This document shows, piece after piece, positions 48,830-61,000 of a DNA stretch of 64,000 nucleotides (its first letter is position 1; every line of letters begins with the position of its first letter). The stretch comes from Albifimbria verrucaria (taxonomy: Eukaryota > Ascomycota > Sordariomycetes > Hypocreales > Stachybotryaceae), in contig JAHREC010000045.1 of the NCBI GenBank assembly GCA_020081605.1, positions 2,790,001-2,854,000 on the forward strand, given 5' to 3'. Below the pieces are notes generated by a model. The model saw only the letters and a program-made list of their open reading frames with translations. It ran no database searches and was not told where the DNA came from. The position numbers and the translations under genes are program-made.

Positions 48830-51800
48830 ATGGAACCCATTGGGCTCGCTGTTGGAATTGTAGGGCTTGCTGGCCTCTTCTCTTCATGTTTAGAGGCTGT
48901 ACAGCGATTTGAGTCATGGAAAGACTACGGGTCTGAATGGAAATCGGTTGCTGCACAGTTCGAAGCCGAAAGAATTCTTCTCGAGAGATGGGGACAGGCA
49001 GTAGGCCTGCAGTACTCGAGCTCAGCGGGCAAACATCATGGGGCTCTGGATAACCCGCGCATTTGCTCCAACGTAACACAACTACTACACCTTATTGAGG
49101 ATCTATGCGGCAGTCTGGATGACTTTAGTATATCTCCTCTATCGAGAGCCAATTCAGCAAAAGACGGGGCATTTAGAGGTCCCAGAAAACCCGACCATGT
49201 CGCCCCGGACTCTAAATGGCAGCGGGTGAAGTGGGCACTGGGACGTGGTGAAAGAGCACCGCCCAAGTCGACCAGTTCAGTGTGCTTGTCCAAAAGCTCT
49301 ACGCACTGGTTCCACCTGAGCCTCAAAACTCTCAATCGAATTCTGATTCCGCGCCATATATCACTAATCTAAATATTCATATTGAGGAGAAGTTAAAAGG
49401 TTTGTGTTCTCTCGCCCACAAAAAGATAATTAGAAAACCATCAATCTAACAAATGGAAGACCAAGATGACTGGATGCTCGAACTTAGACAAGAACTGTCC
49501 CGAATCAAGGAAGAAAGAGAAGGTCAGTGAACGATCATATTCCAAGCTATGGTATTTCCCTCCACTCATACCTTGATTAGCCGAAAAACGAGCAGAGTTG
49601 CAGAAGTGGCTTCTTGGAAATACCTATTCCAGTGACACCTTCGATGTTTCAGTGCGCAAGCGTCTGGATGGCACTGGCGATTGGATTTTGAACAAATCGC
49701 CATTTACTGAATGGGCCTCGTCTGACTTTCTAAACGACCATGCTAAACTCTTGTGGATCAACGGCCCCCAGGCTTTGGAAAGACCATTTTATGCGCGAGA
49801 ATTGTTCAACACCTTATGCTTACTGCATCATCAGTGCCCATAGCACATTACTTCTGTTCTTCAGATATGGCCGCCCAAGCAGACAATCTGATCCCAGTTA
49901 GATCATGGTTGGCGCAACTGATGAGCAACCCGATCGCCTTCAACTATGTCTATCAGGCATGGAAATCGGCGCAAGATAAGCAAAGGCTAATTCATCAATA
50001 ATTGTCGATTTACTTCGGGAGATCTTAGAAGTTCTACCTGATTGTACACTCATTCTGGATGGCTTGGATGAGTTATCACAGGGAGGAGAGACTAACAATT
50101 CGGATTACTTGATCGATGATCCTGTCGTCGTGCTACTTGAAACCATCAAGAAAGCTGTATCAAAGACCAAGGTACGAGTTCTTTTCATCAGCCGAGATGA
50201 AACGAATATCAGGAGAGCCTCCGCCTCGATGGTGCCTGGCATCCTGTTGAATATCGAATATCGGTCGATGATGTGAGAGTGGATATAGAGTCATTCTCTA
50301 AAAGTATCGTGGACAAAAAATTGTCCAACAAGCCAGAAGTGATGAAAGCCGAGATATCCCAGCAGATGGCTGATCGTTGCAATGGCCAGTTCCTTTGGCT
50401 AAGGCTTCAAGAGAACTCAATAAGTCGCGGCAAGAACAAGAAGCAGCTCGAGAAGGCCATCAATGAGACTCCAGCAGGCCTAGACCGTCTCTACGACCGG
50501 AATTGGAACAAAATCCTTGATTACCCCGAAAGTGAACGAGCTAGGGCATTTTCCCTCTTACGCTGGGCCGCGTTTTCTTTGAGACCCTTGACTATATTCG
50601 AGATCACTGAAGCATTGCTCATTAGTCCTTCGGAAGACCTTGACATGGAAGATATGCCTGATGAGGTCGATGATGATTATGTCGATAGTGAGATATTCCG
50701 GCTCTGTGGTTCTCTTATTGAAATGCGGTCAAGCTCGCCGGAATCAAAGCTTGGTGATAGGACAATACATATGACTCACTTCACTATCAAAGAGTATTTT
50801 ATACGGAGGATGACCGATCAAGGAGGAGTCTTGAGTTCGAACCCGCAAGTTCATAATGGAATTCTTGCAAGACTTTGTCTCCACTATATCGAGTCTGACT
50901 GTGTTTGGGAGAAATCCTCTGCAACAAATGCGCAATGGGGTGTGTTTCGAGACTATGCGGCAGGAAATTGGCATCATCATGTCCGTCTTTGTGTTCAAGA
51001 TCCCGAGCTCGTGAGCCACGTGGATGCTTTCTTTGCAAGCGCCAGTAGAAACTGGCATGAATGGGGAAGTGGGTGGATCTGCAACAGGTGAAGTTTCACA
51101 AAGATGATGCGATTTCTAGAGACGATCTTGAGAAGACAAAACAGGGAATCCTGGATGACTTGAAAACCAAGACTTCAGCCTCGTTCAGCCCTCTGTACTA
51201 TGCAACTCTGCTTGGTTTGGAAGAGACTGTGATTCATCTGTTAGGCCTCAAGAGATACGACGTCAACGAGGTGGGATATTTTGGAAACACACCACTAGCC
51301 ATCGCCTCTAGTCATGGCAGTCTGACCATAGCCACAAAGCTGATAGAAGAAGGCGCTGCTTTGTCGGCAAAAAACCAAAGAGAATGCACGCCACTATGTG
51401 CAGCTGCTACTAACAATCATGTTGAGGTAGTAAATCTGATCCTTCAGCATGATCCAAATATTCTGGCATCGGAGTCGGAAAGTTCAACACCATTACAACA
51501 TGCAGCCCAAGCAGGCAGTCTCGAGAGTCTGCGACTTCTCCTTGCTGCAGGAGCCGGAGTAAATATAGCAACAAAAAGGGTGCAACTCCGCTTTATTTTG
51601 CTGCCCTCCGAGGGCATACGGCCATAGCCAAAGAGCTCCTGAACCACGGCGCTGATGTTACTCTGCAAGACGTTAAAGGGTGGAATGCATTGCATAATGC
51701 AGCTGAAAAGGGGCATCTGGAGATCTTCCATCTGCTCCTTGATAAGGGAGCCGATATTACAGTCCGAGACGCTGAAGGTTGGACTGCCCTGCATTGGGCG

Positions 51801-53426
51801 GCATATGGGAGGTCCTTTTCTACGGCAGAAGCGCTTATTAGTCTTGGGGCAGATTTGGCTATCCAGGATCACGGTGGATGGACTCCATTGCATCATGCAG
51901 CAGACCGAGGGTGTCTAAACATTGTTCAACTGCTTCTTAAAAATGGGGCAGATGCAACCGTTCAAGATACGAACGGCTGGACCGCCTTACACTGGGCCAC
52001 TTTCGGCGAACATTTGGCAGTGATAGAGCTTCTAATAGCAAATGGAGCTGATCTGACCATCAAAGACAACGCAGGAGGCACGGCTTTGCACCATGCAGCT
52101 AGCAAGGATTACTTGAGTACTGTGGAATTGCTTTTTAAACACGGAGCAGTCGCTACAGTTCTGGACTCGGGCGGATGGTCTGCCCTGCACTGGGCTGCAT
52201 ACAATGGAAATTACCCTACTGTGAAGTGTCTTATAGATCATGGAACTGATCCTGCCGTCAAAGACGAGGATGGATGGACTGGACTCGACTGGGCTGCACG
52301 TAAAGGCCACACATCAATCCTCAAACTTTTCCTCGAGCACGGCGTGTCTGCCACAAATCCCGATTCACACGGATGGACAGCACTACACTATGCAGCTTTA
52401 AATGGCCAATTCTCAACCGCCTCTATCTTGGTTGACAACGGCGCCGACTTTGAGGCTGTAGATGACAGTGGCTGGACGGCACTGCATCATGCATCAGACA
52501 GAGGACGTCTGAATATAGTTCAGCTCCTTCTAGACAAGAGAGTTAACATTGAGGCTCGAGACAGTGATGGATGGACTGCTCTCCATTGGGCCTCGAGCAA
52601 CGGGCGTACAGAAGTGGTCAAGGTCCTTCTCCAGCATGGGGCTGATGTATCTGTGAAAGATCGTAGCAGTGGAGCTACCCCATTGATAATTGCTGCTGAG
52701 GGGTGCCACTCAGAGGTGGTTAAAATACTGCTTGAATCAGGCTCTGATGCCAATGCTTTGGGACACAACAAAAAAACTGCATTATTAGCTGCAGCTAGAA
52801 CTGGATTAACCGATGCAATTCGAGTTCTGGTGGATCATGGCTCTGATATTGAGGCACGAGGCCGTCATGGACGGACACCCCTTTTTGGCCTCGTGGTATG
52901 GTCACAGGAGACTGTAGACATTCTTCTCTCATATTCGGCAGATGTCAATGCTACAGATCGATATGGTGGAACACCTCTATCTGCAGCAGTGAAGTGGGGA
53001 CATGAAGGCGTGGTAGAAGCCCTCCTCAACAGCCCGTCGATATGCATCACTTTGCCAGATTGTCTTGGCAAGACTATCTCTTATTGGATTGCCAAGAGCG
53101 GCAAGACAAAGATACAAGAACTCGTCATGGAACACGCGCTCAAGAAGGGCCTTGAGATTCCGAAGGAAGATCTGAATGTAGAGCCTTATGGTGAAACAGA
53201 TATGGATCACCGCTGTTACATATGCGTTCGTCCTCTGGATGAAAAGACGTGGTACTGTTGCGCAGTCTGTGATGGCGGCTCATTTCTTGACCTCGATGTC
53301 TGTTCACAATGCTTTGCGGGCGGTTTTGGGTGCTTGGAGAAGTCTCATGCGTTGGTGGAGATAGAAATGCGAGGTGGAACGAGAGTTGAACGGAAGGCTA
53401 TGGTAAATGATGTTACAAACTCCTAA
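48830..53426 (+). CDS. NLR: HeLo-type domain, NACHT, about 19 ankyrin repeats, ZZ zinc finger
   Basis: Fungal NOD-like receptor. The N-terminus (MEPIGLAVGIVGLAGLFSSC, FESWKDYG, RWGQAVG) is a HeLo-type domain, a helical membrane-disrupting cell-death effector in HET-S relatives. Two short introns (about 49400-49470 and 49524-49581) lead to the NACHT region. Walker A is GPPGFGKT (about 49760-49785), Walker B is LILDGLDEL (about 50053), and sensor-like VLFISRDE follows. From about 51180 to 53080 lie roughly 19 ankyrin repeats of 33 residues, many starting GWTALHWAA. The C-terminal CYIC, CAVC, CSQC and SHAL residues form a ZZ-type zinc finger (53216-53350). Frames break near 49266-49272, 49763-49769, 49981-49986, 50257-50262, 51063-51067 and 51571-51580, each consistent with a lost base. 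Ligand unknown. It lies beside HET and hydrolase-ankyrin-CorA genes. Confidence 0.88.
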
Positions 53427-53610
53427 CTTCAGTTTTCAGCCGCATCTAAGTTGATGCTGTACTACGAGTTATTGAACCACAATAGTTATAACATGAGCAA
53501 GATCTCGTGACGCAGCACTTGTTCCGCGAATATTTAATGAGAGCTAGCGTCAGTGAGTTTCTACTGCTGATATGCTAGTCGTCCCCTAACCTCACAAGTA
53601 TGTTTCAAAA

Positions 53611-54627
53611 TCAGGAGGGTCTTGACAGCACATCTCTCACCCGGTTGATAATTCTTTCGGCAAACGCTTCGGAATCGGGAGGAAACCTGGCACTGATGTA
53701 GTTGTAGTTCTCGTCTTCAACGACGAATCTGCTTCGGGTGTTAGACCAGTGACTCGGACACCCCATGACCAAGCGACGATGTTTGAATACAGGGGATGAC
53801 GTACGGGGCACTCGATATAGAGCTCTTATACTGGGTTGGATCCGCTAGGACCTTCTGAACCTATGATTGAGAATCAATACCAACCTGGTTGATGTGAGAA
53901 GGGGCTTGGACGAAACTTACAGATGTGGCGGTGTTTTCGCTCCAGGCTCCGTACGTCTTGTAGTAACTTCCAAGAATAGGCCAAGTCGTCCAAAAGATGA
54001 AGCGCTCGAAAAAGGCAGGCAATGTAGTGGTGGTGCAGTTGGCGATGACAGACTGCCCAGTTGCATCCTTGGATTCGGATAATACCATAACTCCATGACA
54101 TCTGGCGGCCACCACCTTGCGTCCTGGTTTCTTTGTTTTGGGAAAGTACGCTGCCATGAGCTCATGTACTCTGGGAGAGTCGATGATCTGCCTCATAGCC
54201 TTATCGTGACCTCCAGGAAGCAGAACTACATCGTATTCGTCGAGAGTGAAGCCTGGTGCAGTCCAGGCCAAGGGATTCTGCATTTCCCTGGATGCTGCCA
54301 TGGCGCTATAGAGGCTTACGACAGCCTGGGTCGCTCCCTATCGCGCTGTCAGAGGCTGGTGCCGTACGAGAAGAAGTGCAGTATCTAGAGTACCAGTAGT
54401 TTCTGGGATATTCCTTCTCGCATAAGCCTGTCGCACTGAGGGACGTCGCCATTCTCAGTCGCAAATTGAATGTCGAAGCCTGCCTTGGACATCGCCGTAT
54501 ACGGCACTGCGGTCTCTGTTTCAAAATTAGCCGCGTGATTTGGCATGCATCAAGAGGTTTTTAGAACGGCACCTGTAGGGTCGTGGCCATAATCAGCCAT
54601 CAATATCAGCGCTTTAGGTGCAGCCAT
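53611..54627 (-). CDS. DJ-1/PfpI-superfamily protein
   Basis: Class-I glutamine-amidotransferase-like protein of the DJ-1/PfpI/Hsp31 superfamily, often glyoxalase-like or stress-protective. The start at 54627 (MAAPKALILMADYGHDPT) has the family opening. A short intron, then ETAVPYTAM (the Glu region), a second intron, and the main exon with YDVVLLPGGHDKAMRQ and the nucleophile-elbow cysteine in AARCHGVM. After a GTAAGTTT donor a short exon runs to CCCC|GTACGT, and the last exon reads FVVEDENYNYISARFPPD to the stop at 53611. With these splices no frameshift is needed. Splice sites of the two first introns (GTGCCG, GTACTC) are weak, so the exact N-terminal structure is uncertain. Confidence 0.7.
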
Positions 54628-54958
54628 GGTGATATGAAGGGTGAGGCGGGGAAGACGCTCAAGATAGGCACGAAAATGGCATGTATTTTTTTCGTCAGGA
54701 AAGACGTTTGTATTTTAATACACCCCGGGCGAGCGATTGAGACCAACTCATGTGGAACAGGGGCACAGCAATCACACCTACCCCAAAAGTCCAGAGCAAG
54801 GGTGCAACCTCGGAGATCCCCGGGGACTCGTGTCTGACATCTAAACCATCCCGATGCCCTCGCTTGGGTCGCCTGAACTCCAAATATTAATATTTATTAT
54901 AAAACTTGTTTATTAAAATCATATATATTAATTAATTTCATAATATGATTCATGTATA
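54628..54958. other. AT-rich spacer
   Basis: About 330 bp including a very AT-rich run (about 54883-54955) directly beyond the end of the CorA-like gene. No coding signal. It may be a degenerate or RIP-affected fragment, too short to judge. Confidence 0.45.
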
Positions 54959-57900
54959 CTAATCTTCACTTTCCTCAATTTGCCGCCGTGCCCTCAACCC
55001 GTTTCCAAACCACAAATGACGAAGGACCGGATGGCTTTCAATAACGCCTCTACCCTCCTCCTTCTCCCAGTTTCCATGGTGAGTATTACTGATGAGTTGT
55101 AATCTTCTAAGGGCCGCTTCTCTATTATACTCGATGCTTGGACCATCTTCTCGCCCTCGAAGCTTCCTGAATCTCAAATACTTCTTATACCACCTGCTGA
55201 GCGGATAGTCCCAACCAAAAGGTTCGAGCCCAGAACCGAATTGGTCAAACTCGGCATCATAGTAGATATGATATTTCCACAACCCCGGACAAAGGGAATC
55301 CGGGTGTGGAGTGTAAAGCCTCGCAGGCCGAAGAAACGTGAGTATGTATCGTCATCGTCAGTGGATGTTTCGGCTATGATTGAGGATCTGGAGTATGTTG
55401 ATGAGCTGGCTGTATGATGTGGCTTATCATCCAGATTCCTGCTAGCTTGAGCTCCTTCGTCATCGGAGCTGTCCGACTCGTTGCTTTCACTGTCGGAAGC
55501 CTCGCCATCAAGAGGAGCCGGGCGTTGCCGCGGTATTTGGTGTGGAGATGGTTTGTTGGGTTTAGTTATATGATAGATGGCTCCAACAATTGCTGTTATC
55601 AAAGCCCAGATCGCAATCGATATGCCGACTATGATTGAAGTAAGCAAGTGTATGTAGACAGCAACCTGCCAAGGGGAAAATATGGAAGGGAATTGTCCGC
55701 GGTCTTACAAAGATAACTGGAAACCTCTCTTAGCGGCCAGTCCGTGTCCCCGAGGAACCTTTGGGAAATTCCCGAACATCCAGAGCGAAGAAGCCGGCGA
55801 AGAAAGACAAAGGACTCTATGGGAATATTAGCGTATCTCCTCGAGCTCAAAGGTTCCTGGTGGAGGCCAATATTTACAAACACGATGGTGACAATTGTGA
55901 ATACAATCATGATCTAGAGGGCCACAGATGTCAGAATATTGTTCACGGTAGCTCCTCCCTGCCCGATCTTTTCCATGACCCACATTGTTCTGCGTCTTCC
56001 CTTGTTCAGCAAGTCTTCTTGAAAACCGTGTCTCCAATGCATTGGCCTGTTGTTGTTTGAAATCAAGCAATTGCTTGAGCTAATAGGTTCATGGCGGTTA
56101 GCACTCACTGGTTTGCCTCAATGTTGGATACCAGGGATCGTACATCTGCTTGAACGCGGGAGGCCAAGTCCGTCATTTCGAACACAGACTTTATATTTGC
56201 CTGTACCAGCCTAACGGCTTCTTGGACGCACGAACTATCGCAGGCGATTACCTTTGAAGGATCTTTATTACTGCCTAGCTCTTTCTCAAAGGTCTCTAGA
56301 GTAGCTTTTTGAATGATAAGTATAGAGTTAACAATGCTGAGCTCATCTTGGATATCCATGATTTCACGAAGGATGTGGGTCTCTTGCTTGATCTGAGAGA
56401 AGCTCTCGACCAGATCCTTATTCTGTAGTGGGTCTAAGTCGGGTTTCGTTAGCTCGGTAACATTGTCCATGTATTTTTATACAGGTTCTTTTCGGTTTCC
56501 GCCTAGAGGTTTTTAAAGTCAGCATAAGATGTTGGAGCTACCAATTCGACGACGGGGAAGATTGACAATATCACTTATTGAGGACCTGAAGCACTCCTGG
56601 AATTTCACTCCGCAAGGTCCCTCGCGGTTTAAAAAGTCCACACACGTAATGAGGACTTTCTTGACAATATCGTTGACCGATTTAACTGGTGTGTTGGATT
56701 TATTATCGAAGAAAGCGCCCTCAAGGTCGCGCTTGATGTTGTACGACTCGCTCGGGTCCTTCGTGTCGGGCAAACTTGTTACAACAGTGCCTATGTCATT
56801 GCCTGTCAGTAATATTCTGGGGTTATGTTAGGGGTTTCGGGCGCACCATCTGGTAGAATCCAAAGCCACAGCTGGTCGACCATCACGATAGGACGGTCTT
56901 TGGCTTTGAGCGATACTTTGAAATGCCTGTTATATAACGTTTCATAATCACTTCCGTTACTCCCCGGACGCTGCCCTGAATCTTGCTTGTCGCGTCGCCT
57001 TTTCTGCTCCGCTTTAGTCCATTTGTAGACTACCTGATCCAGGTCTCGTGTTTTAGTTGTGTCTAGCATATGATAGGAGTATTGATCCAGTGTTCGACGG
57101 CAATGGACCGGCCACTCAGAGTTCAGGTATCCGTCAATCAAGGCAGAGGATACATTCATTATCTTCCCCTGTTCCCCTGACATGCTCTCTATTCGGAACC
57201 TGAGAACCCAGCCAAGGCCAATGTGGCATCTGGTAGTCCGAAGACCGCAATGACTTAAAAATAGAATTTGACATCAGTTTCCTTGACCTATGTCTCTCAA
57301 AGGCCAGAAATGGCATCTTGAATGAATAGGTTAACGTAGAGTACGAGACTACCATTTGTACTATGAGATTGAACTTACGAACAGTGCCATGGTATCTGAT
57401 TTGTCGCCGTGTTCCTTCCAGTGAGGTATGTAACTTGTCCACCAAGTTTTTTCCTTTTCCAAGAACTCTTTAAACTCTCCATGGCCAGGCCCATAAAGCG
57501 CAGGTGCCATGGTAGCTGGAGGTTCTGGAATCTTAGCAGCGCTGGGTTCGACATAGCCTGGGTTATCCACACCGGATCTGCCAAGGAATGTCTTCTAGTG
57601 ATCAAGTAAATTGTTACATTCTGTTGTTCTAGCCAATGCATTTAATAAGCCATTGTTGCCCAACTTACCTGCTGGTACTGTTTGGCTTGGGCAACCATAT
57701 AACGATTAAATACGGTGTTTCCTAAATGGTGGTTATCAGAGACACTCTCACAAATCAGAAATTTATTGTATCGCCTAATCAGCAATACCTCGAAGTGACT
57801 GCTGCACTTGGGAGTATTGAAAGAACGCACCATTGTTCCGCTGTCCAAACATGGACAAGTTTTCGAGCCTCATTCTAATGAACAGATCCTGGGAGCTCTT

Positions 57901-59989
57901 AGTATCCCAACCAGCCGCATATCAAGCTACTAGCTGTAGTTCTGGTTGAATAGCTTGACTTACAATGACCCATTGCTCCTTTTGGGAAAACGTCAGCATT
58001 GTTATCATGAGGAGTTCGGAGGGCCTTACGTTGTTGGCTGGCAAGTGTATCCATCGGCACGAGGCCTCCTCCGAAATCGTCAAGTTTTCGAAAATAGTAA
58101 CAGGCCCCTTATCGAGCTGGTATATGAGCTCTATAACGCTTGGATTGTCATACTGCGACGTCGACTTGATGTAGAACTCGGCGACGATGGTTCTTAAATT
58201 CCTGCATGCGAGGAGCTGTGGTTCGTCCTTTGGTGGTTTCCAGGCTTTCCAAAATTCTTCAAACGTTCCCAATACGCGGCTGATTTTGGGCTGGTGGTTC
58301 TTAAAAGGCCCAGTATATCTTTGTATTTGCAGGTATCCCCGAGACCACATTCATGGTGGAGCGCAGCCTGGGGCAATCTGCCCTGTTTGTCCCGGCTTTC
58401 TCGTAGCCCAGACTTGGGCGTCGAGTTCAGGAGAATGCTTATGATATCCTCCCACAGCTTCCATTCTTTCACTTGCCGAGAGTCATTGTCCATTTCGCAG
58501 TGGCATGCGAGGCAGAGTCGCTCAACAGCGAAATGGAGCGGAGTTCGATTCTGACGATCTCCGATCACTGGATTGGCATTAAACCCAAGAAGCTTCTGCA
58601 CACCTAAATTATTTGAAGCTGCAGTTGCTCGATGGAGGAGGAGTAGCCCCATTCATCTTTGTTGTCAACTATTGCTCCTGACTCGACCAGTTTGGTTAAC
58701 AGGCGATGATATTTAATGCTGCACACAGCGGTAAACATTAACTCATTAAGGATGTGAGTCGTAATGTATTTGTAGCCCGAATCATTGGGCCCGGAAAAGT
58801 TTGTGAGACGGCGCAAATCAGTCCGGCAGACCGGGTGTAAGGCGATTGTCTGAAACCCCTGCATCTCAGGGTGTTTTGACGACTAATGGTTTAGTAAAAT
58901 GAAGCTCACATGGATTGATGATGGGAATGCACCTTTTTCGAAGATAAATCCCTTCGACTAGCGGAATAGAACCAAAGGACTCGGACCTCCTGCTGAGGCC
59001 GACATAAAGATTCCCAAAACCCCTGCCAGATGCTATCAACATTTGGCCCTTCCCATCTCTTCATCTTTTTCAGAATCGCACCAACTCTCGCGTTTGAGTT
59101 TGAGGGAAAGATCCTTCTAATTCTCCGGTTACGTTCGGGAATGGCGTGTCTAGAAATACGATATGAGCCAGAGATTTCTTCGGTACTATTGTCGCGTCCG
59201 CTGCTCCAGAGGTCGTCCCATCTTTACTGGTGTTGTTTGGAGTTGCCGCCATTGTTATCGCCCTCTGCACAACCATACCCCCAAATCCTGCTCCAATGAA
59301 AATAATGGGAATATTGCCGTAGTCCTTGGGGATCTAGCCTTCTCTAGCTCAAGATTGAGCCTGTCAGCGGCATTATCGATGTATTTGGTTTGCTCGCTCT
59401 TGTTTCTTATTGACTTCAGGTTGAGTCGGGGATACGAGAAGGTTTGAATTCGAGCGCCGGGGAATAGGTTCGGCAACATATGCGGATCATTAAGCCAGTT
59501 AGTACCGGCAGTTCGCCCTGCTCGAATGTTTTCAGGATCCAGGAGCTCCCCGGGCGAGTTAAGAGCCGTATCAAGTGTGGGATCGGCCTCTAGTGATCCC
59601 CCGGTGTGTCAATGGAGTCGCCTCCGGCGTGGTGGCATCGAGCATTTGATCCTTACTGATAGGTGTGTACGTCCAATTCGCCGTGGTCTCGTCAAAATCG
59701 TGAACTGCCACAATATCGAGATAGGGTTTACCCGAAGTGGGCGACCAGATAACCTTTAAAGTATGTTCATGGCCGGGTATTTGTTCTATCTATCTTGGCT
59801 ATTAGCTATACCTACGTTTGTACAATGTGCACTTGACTTCAGATATGCTCCTACCTCTGCTCCTGAATCAGGAGCCAACCCTTTCTTTTCAGCTGGGATC
59901 TCTGGCGTAGGTTGAACTTTCTCTCCGCCGCACTCCGAAGGTGATACCGTCTTTTCATCCCGCATGGGATACACATCTTCTGTGGCCAT
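54959..59989 (-). CDS. Degenerate alpha/beta-hydrolase - ankyrin - CorA-like membrane protein
   Basis: One large multi-exon gene. N-terminal hydrolase-like domain: IVAVHDFDETTANWTY (about 59716-59670), DPHMLPNLFPGARIQTFSYPR as entry, and IIFIGAGFGG where active homologues have G-H-S-x-G-G, so both His and the nucleophile Ser are replaced. Then KSLAHIVFLDTPF. Ankyrin-like repeats lie at about 58740-58530. A CorA-like C-terminal half has the RRTLDQYSYHMLDTTKTRD segment, the MVDQLWLWILPDG strand and the coiled region ILREIMDIQDELSI. Two membrane helices follow, the first IVFTIVTIVF joined across a GTAAAT intron to SPLSFFAGFFALDVREFPK, the second ISIAIWALITAIVGAIYHI. The GMN signature of true Mg channels is absent. 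A long acidic cytosolic tail follows. Frameshifts include about 59600, 59311, 58645 and 55760; other exons were not traced fully. Confidence 0.72.
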
Positions 59990-60148
59990 GATTGTACTCG
60001 CTTAGGCTGTCGTGGTGACCAAGCCGAAATTAGCGGACTGATCACTTCCCGAATTTTGGTCGTCGGGACGGCCTCACGATTACAGGCAGTGTCAGACTGT
60101 AGAAGCACCATATGCAGAGCCACACGAGATGTCCAGACAGAAATTCAA

Positions 60149-60402
60149 AACGGCGCCCTTTCTGAGCTGGCTTTTGCGACCCAGCTGCGTGTAAAACATC
60201 CTAGCTGTTTCGTCCTATTAGATGGCCCCGAAGTGGCCGAGTGTGTATTCTGCTGACCGTCAGGGTTGCACTGACCTAGGCAGAAGTGCAGAGCGTGGCA
60301 CTTTCTAAGCTGGTTTTCGTGAATATCATGGCTGTTTCGGTATCTCGGATGGCGCTGATGCAGCTGAGTGTGTGTCGCGCTGACCGTCAGGGTTGCACTG
60401 AC
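60149..60402. repeat. Diverged tandem duplication, 127-bp period
   Basis: An exact 24-bp block (GCTGACCGTCAGGGTTGCAC plus CTGAC overlap) occurs at 60252-60275 and again at 60379-60402. The preceding about 100 bp of each copy also align imperfectly (CTTTCTGAGCTGG versus CTTTCTAAGCTGG; TAGCTGTTTCG versus TGGCTGTTTCG). Two units, about 60149-60275 and 60276-60402. Confidence 0.8.
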
Positions 60403-60960
60403 TTCATATTTGCGTAAGGGTATTGGATATTGCTTTTGCCCAGAAGGGAGGGAAACGAAAAGTGAATATGGGTCTTCATCTCTACGCCCTGAAGTGTTGT
60501 CTCTAGCTGGCCTCTTCTCTTTCTATGATGGACTATGCAAGATCCACTGAAGGCACATAGGAAACCAACGACAGGTAAGTCAGTGCTGAGGGGTGATTGA
60601 TGAAGGTATCGACCTGCTTCGTTACGAACAAGTAAATGTTCGCCCGCTTATCTGAGGATTGATTCTCACTAGTCATGCACTAGTTAGGACCTTGATTATA
60701 CTCTAATACCAAACAGAGCTAATCTTAAAAAAATCAAATCACTCGTTGTCAAAGCGAAGGTTAAGAACTAAGGAGTCTCATTCCTAGGTGCAATACGCCC
60801 AGCGGACTTATGGATAGCTGAGTAGTGTAAGACTCTATTGAGAACACTAAGAAACTCCCAACCCACAATCTCCTCTTCCAAACTTCCCTTAACTCCCTAT
60901 TATATCCACCTTCAAGCATCCAGTCTTGCGCCCAATTGCCTTGAATTGGTCCCTAAGTTA

Positions 60961-60991
60961 CGCCCCAAATTGAACTCCAAATTGAACCTGC
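60961..60991. repeat. AATTGAAC-type short repeat, 3' side of unknown gene
   Basis: Two copies of CCAAATTGAAC eleven to twelve bases apart, just beyond the stop of the gene ending at 61001. They resemble the AATTG-rich block at 62818-62862 on the other side of that gene. Confidence 0.5.
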
Positions 60992-61000
60992 TCAACTTAT

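Larger units (their letters stand above)
59990..61000. other. Intergenic region with tandem repeat
   Basis: About 1 kb between two genes on the same strand. It carries the 127-bp tandem duplication listed separately and AT-rich sequence toward 61 kb. No gene was recognised. Confidence 0.5.

Noticed and set aside
55215..55235. tRNA B-box-like GGTTCGAGCCC
   Set aside because: It lies within the coding tail of the CorA-like protein, and no A box or cloverleaf surrounds it.
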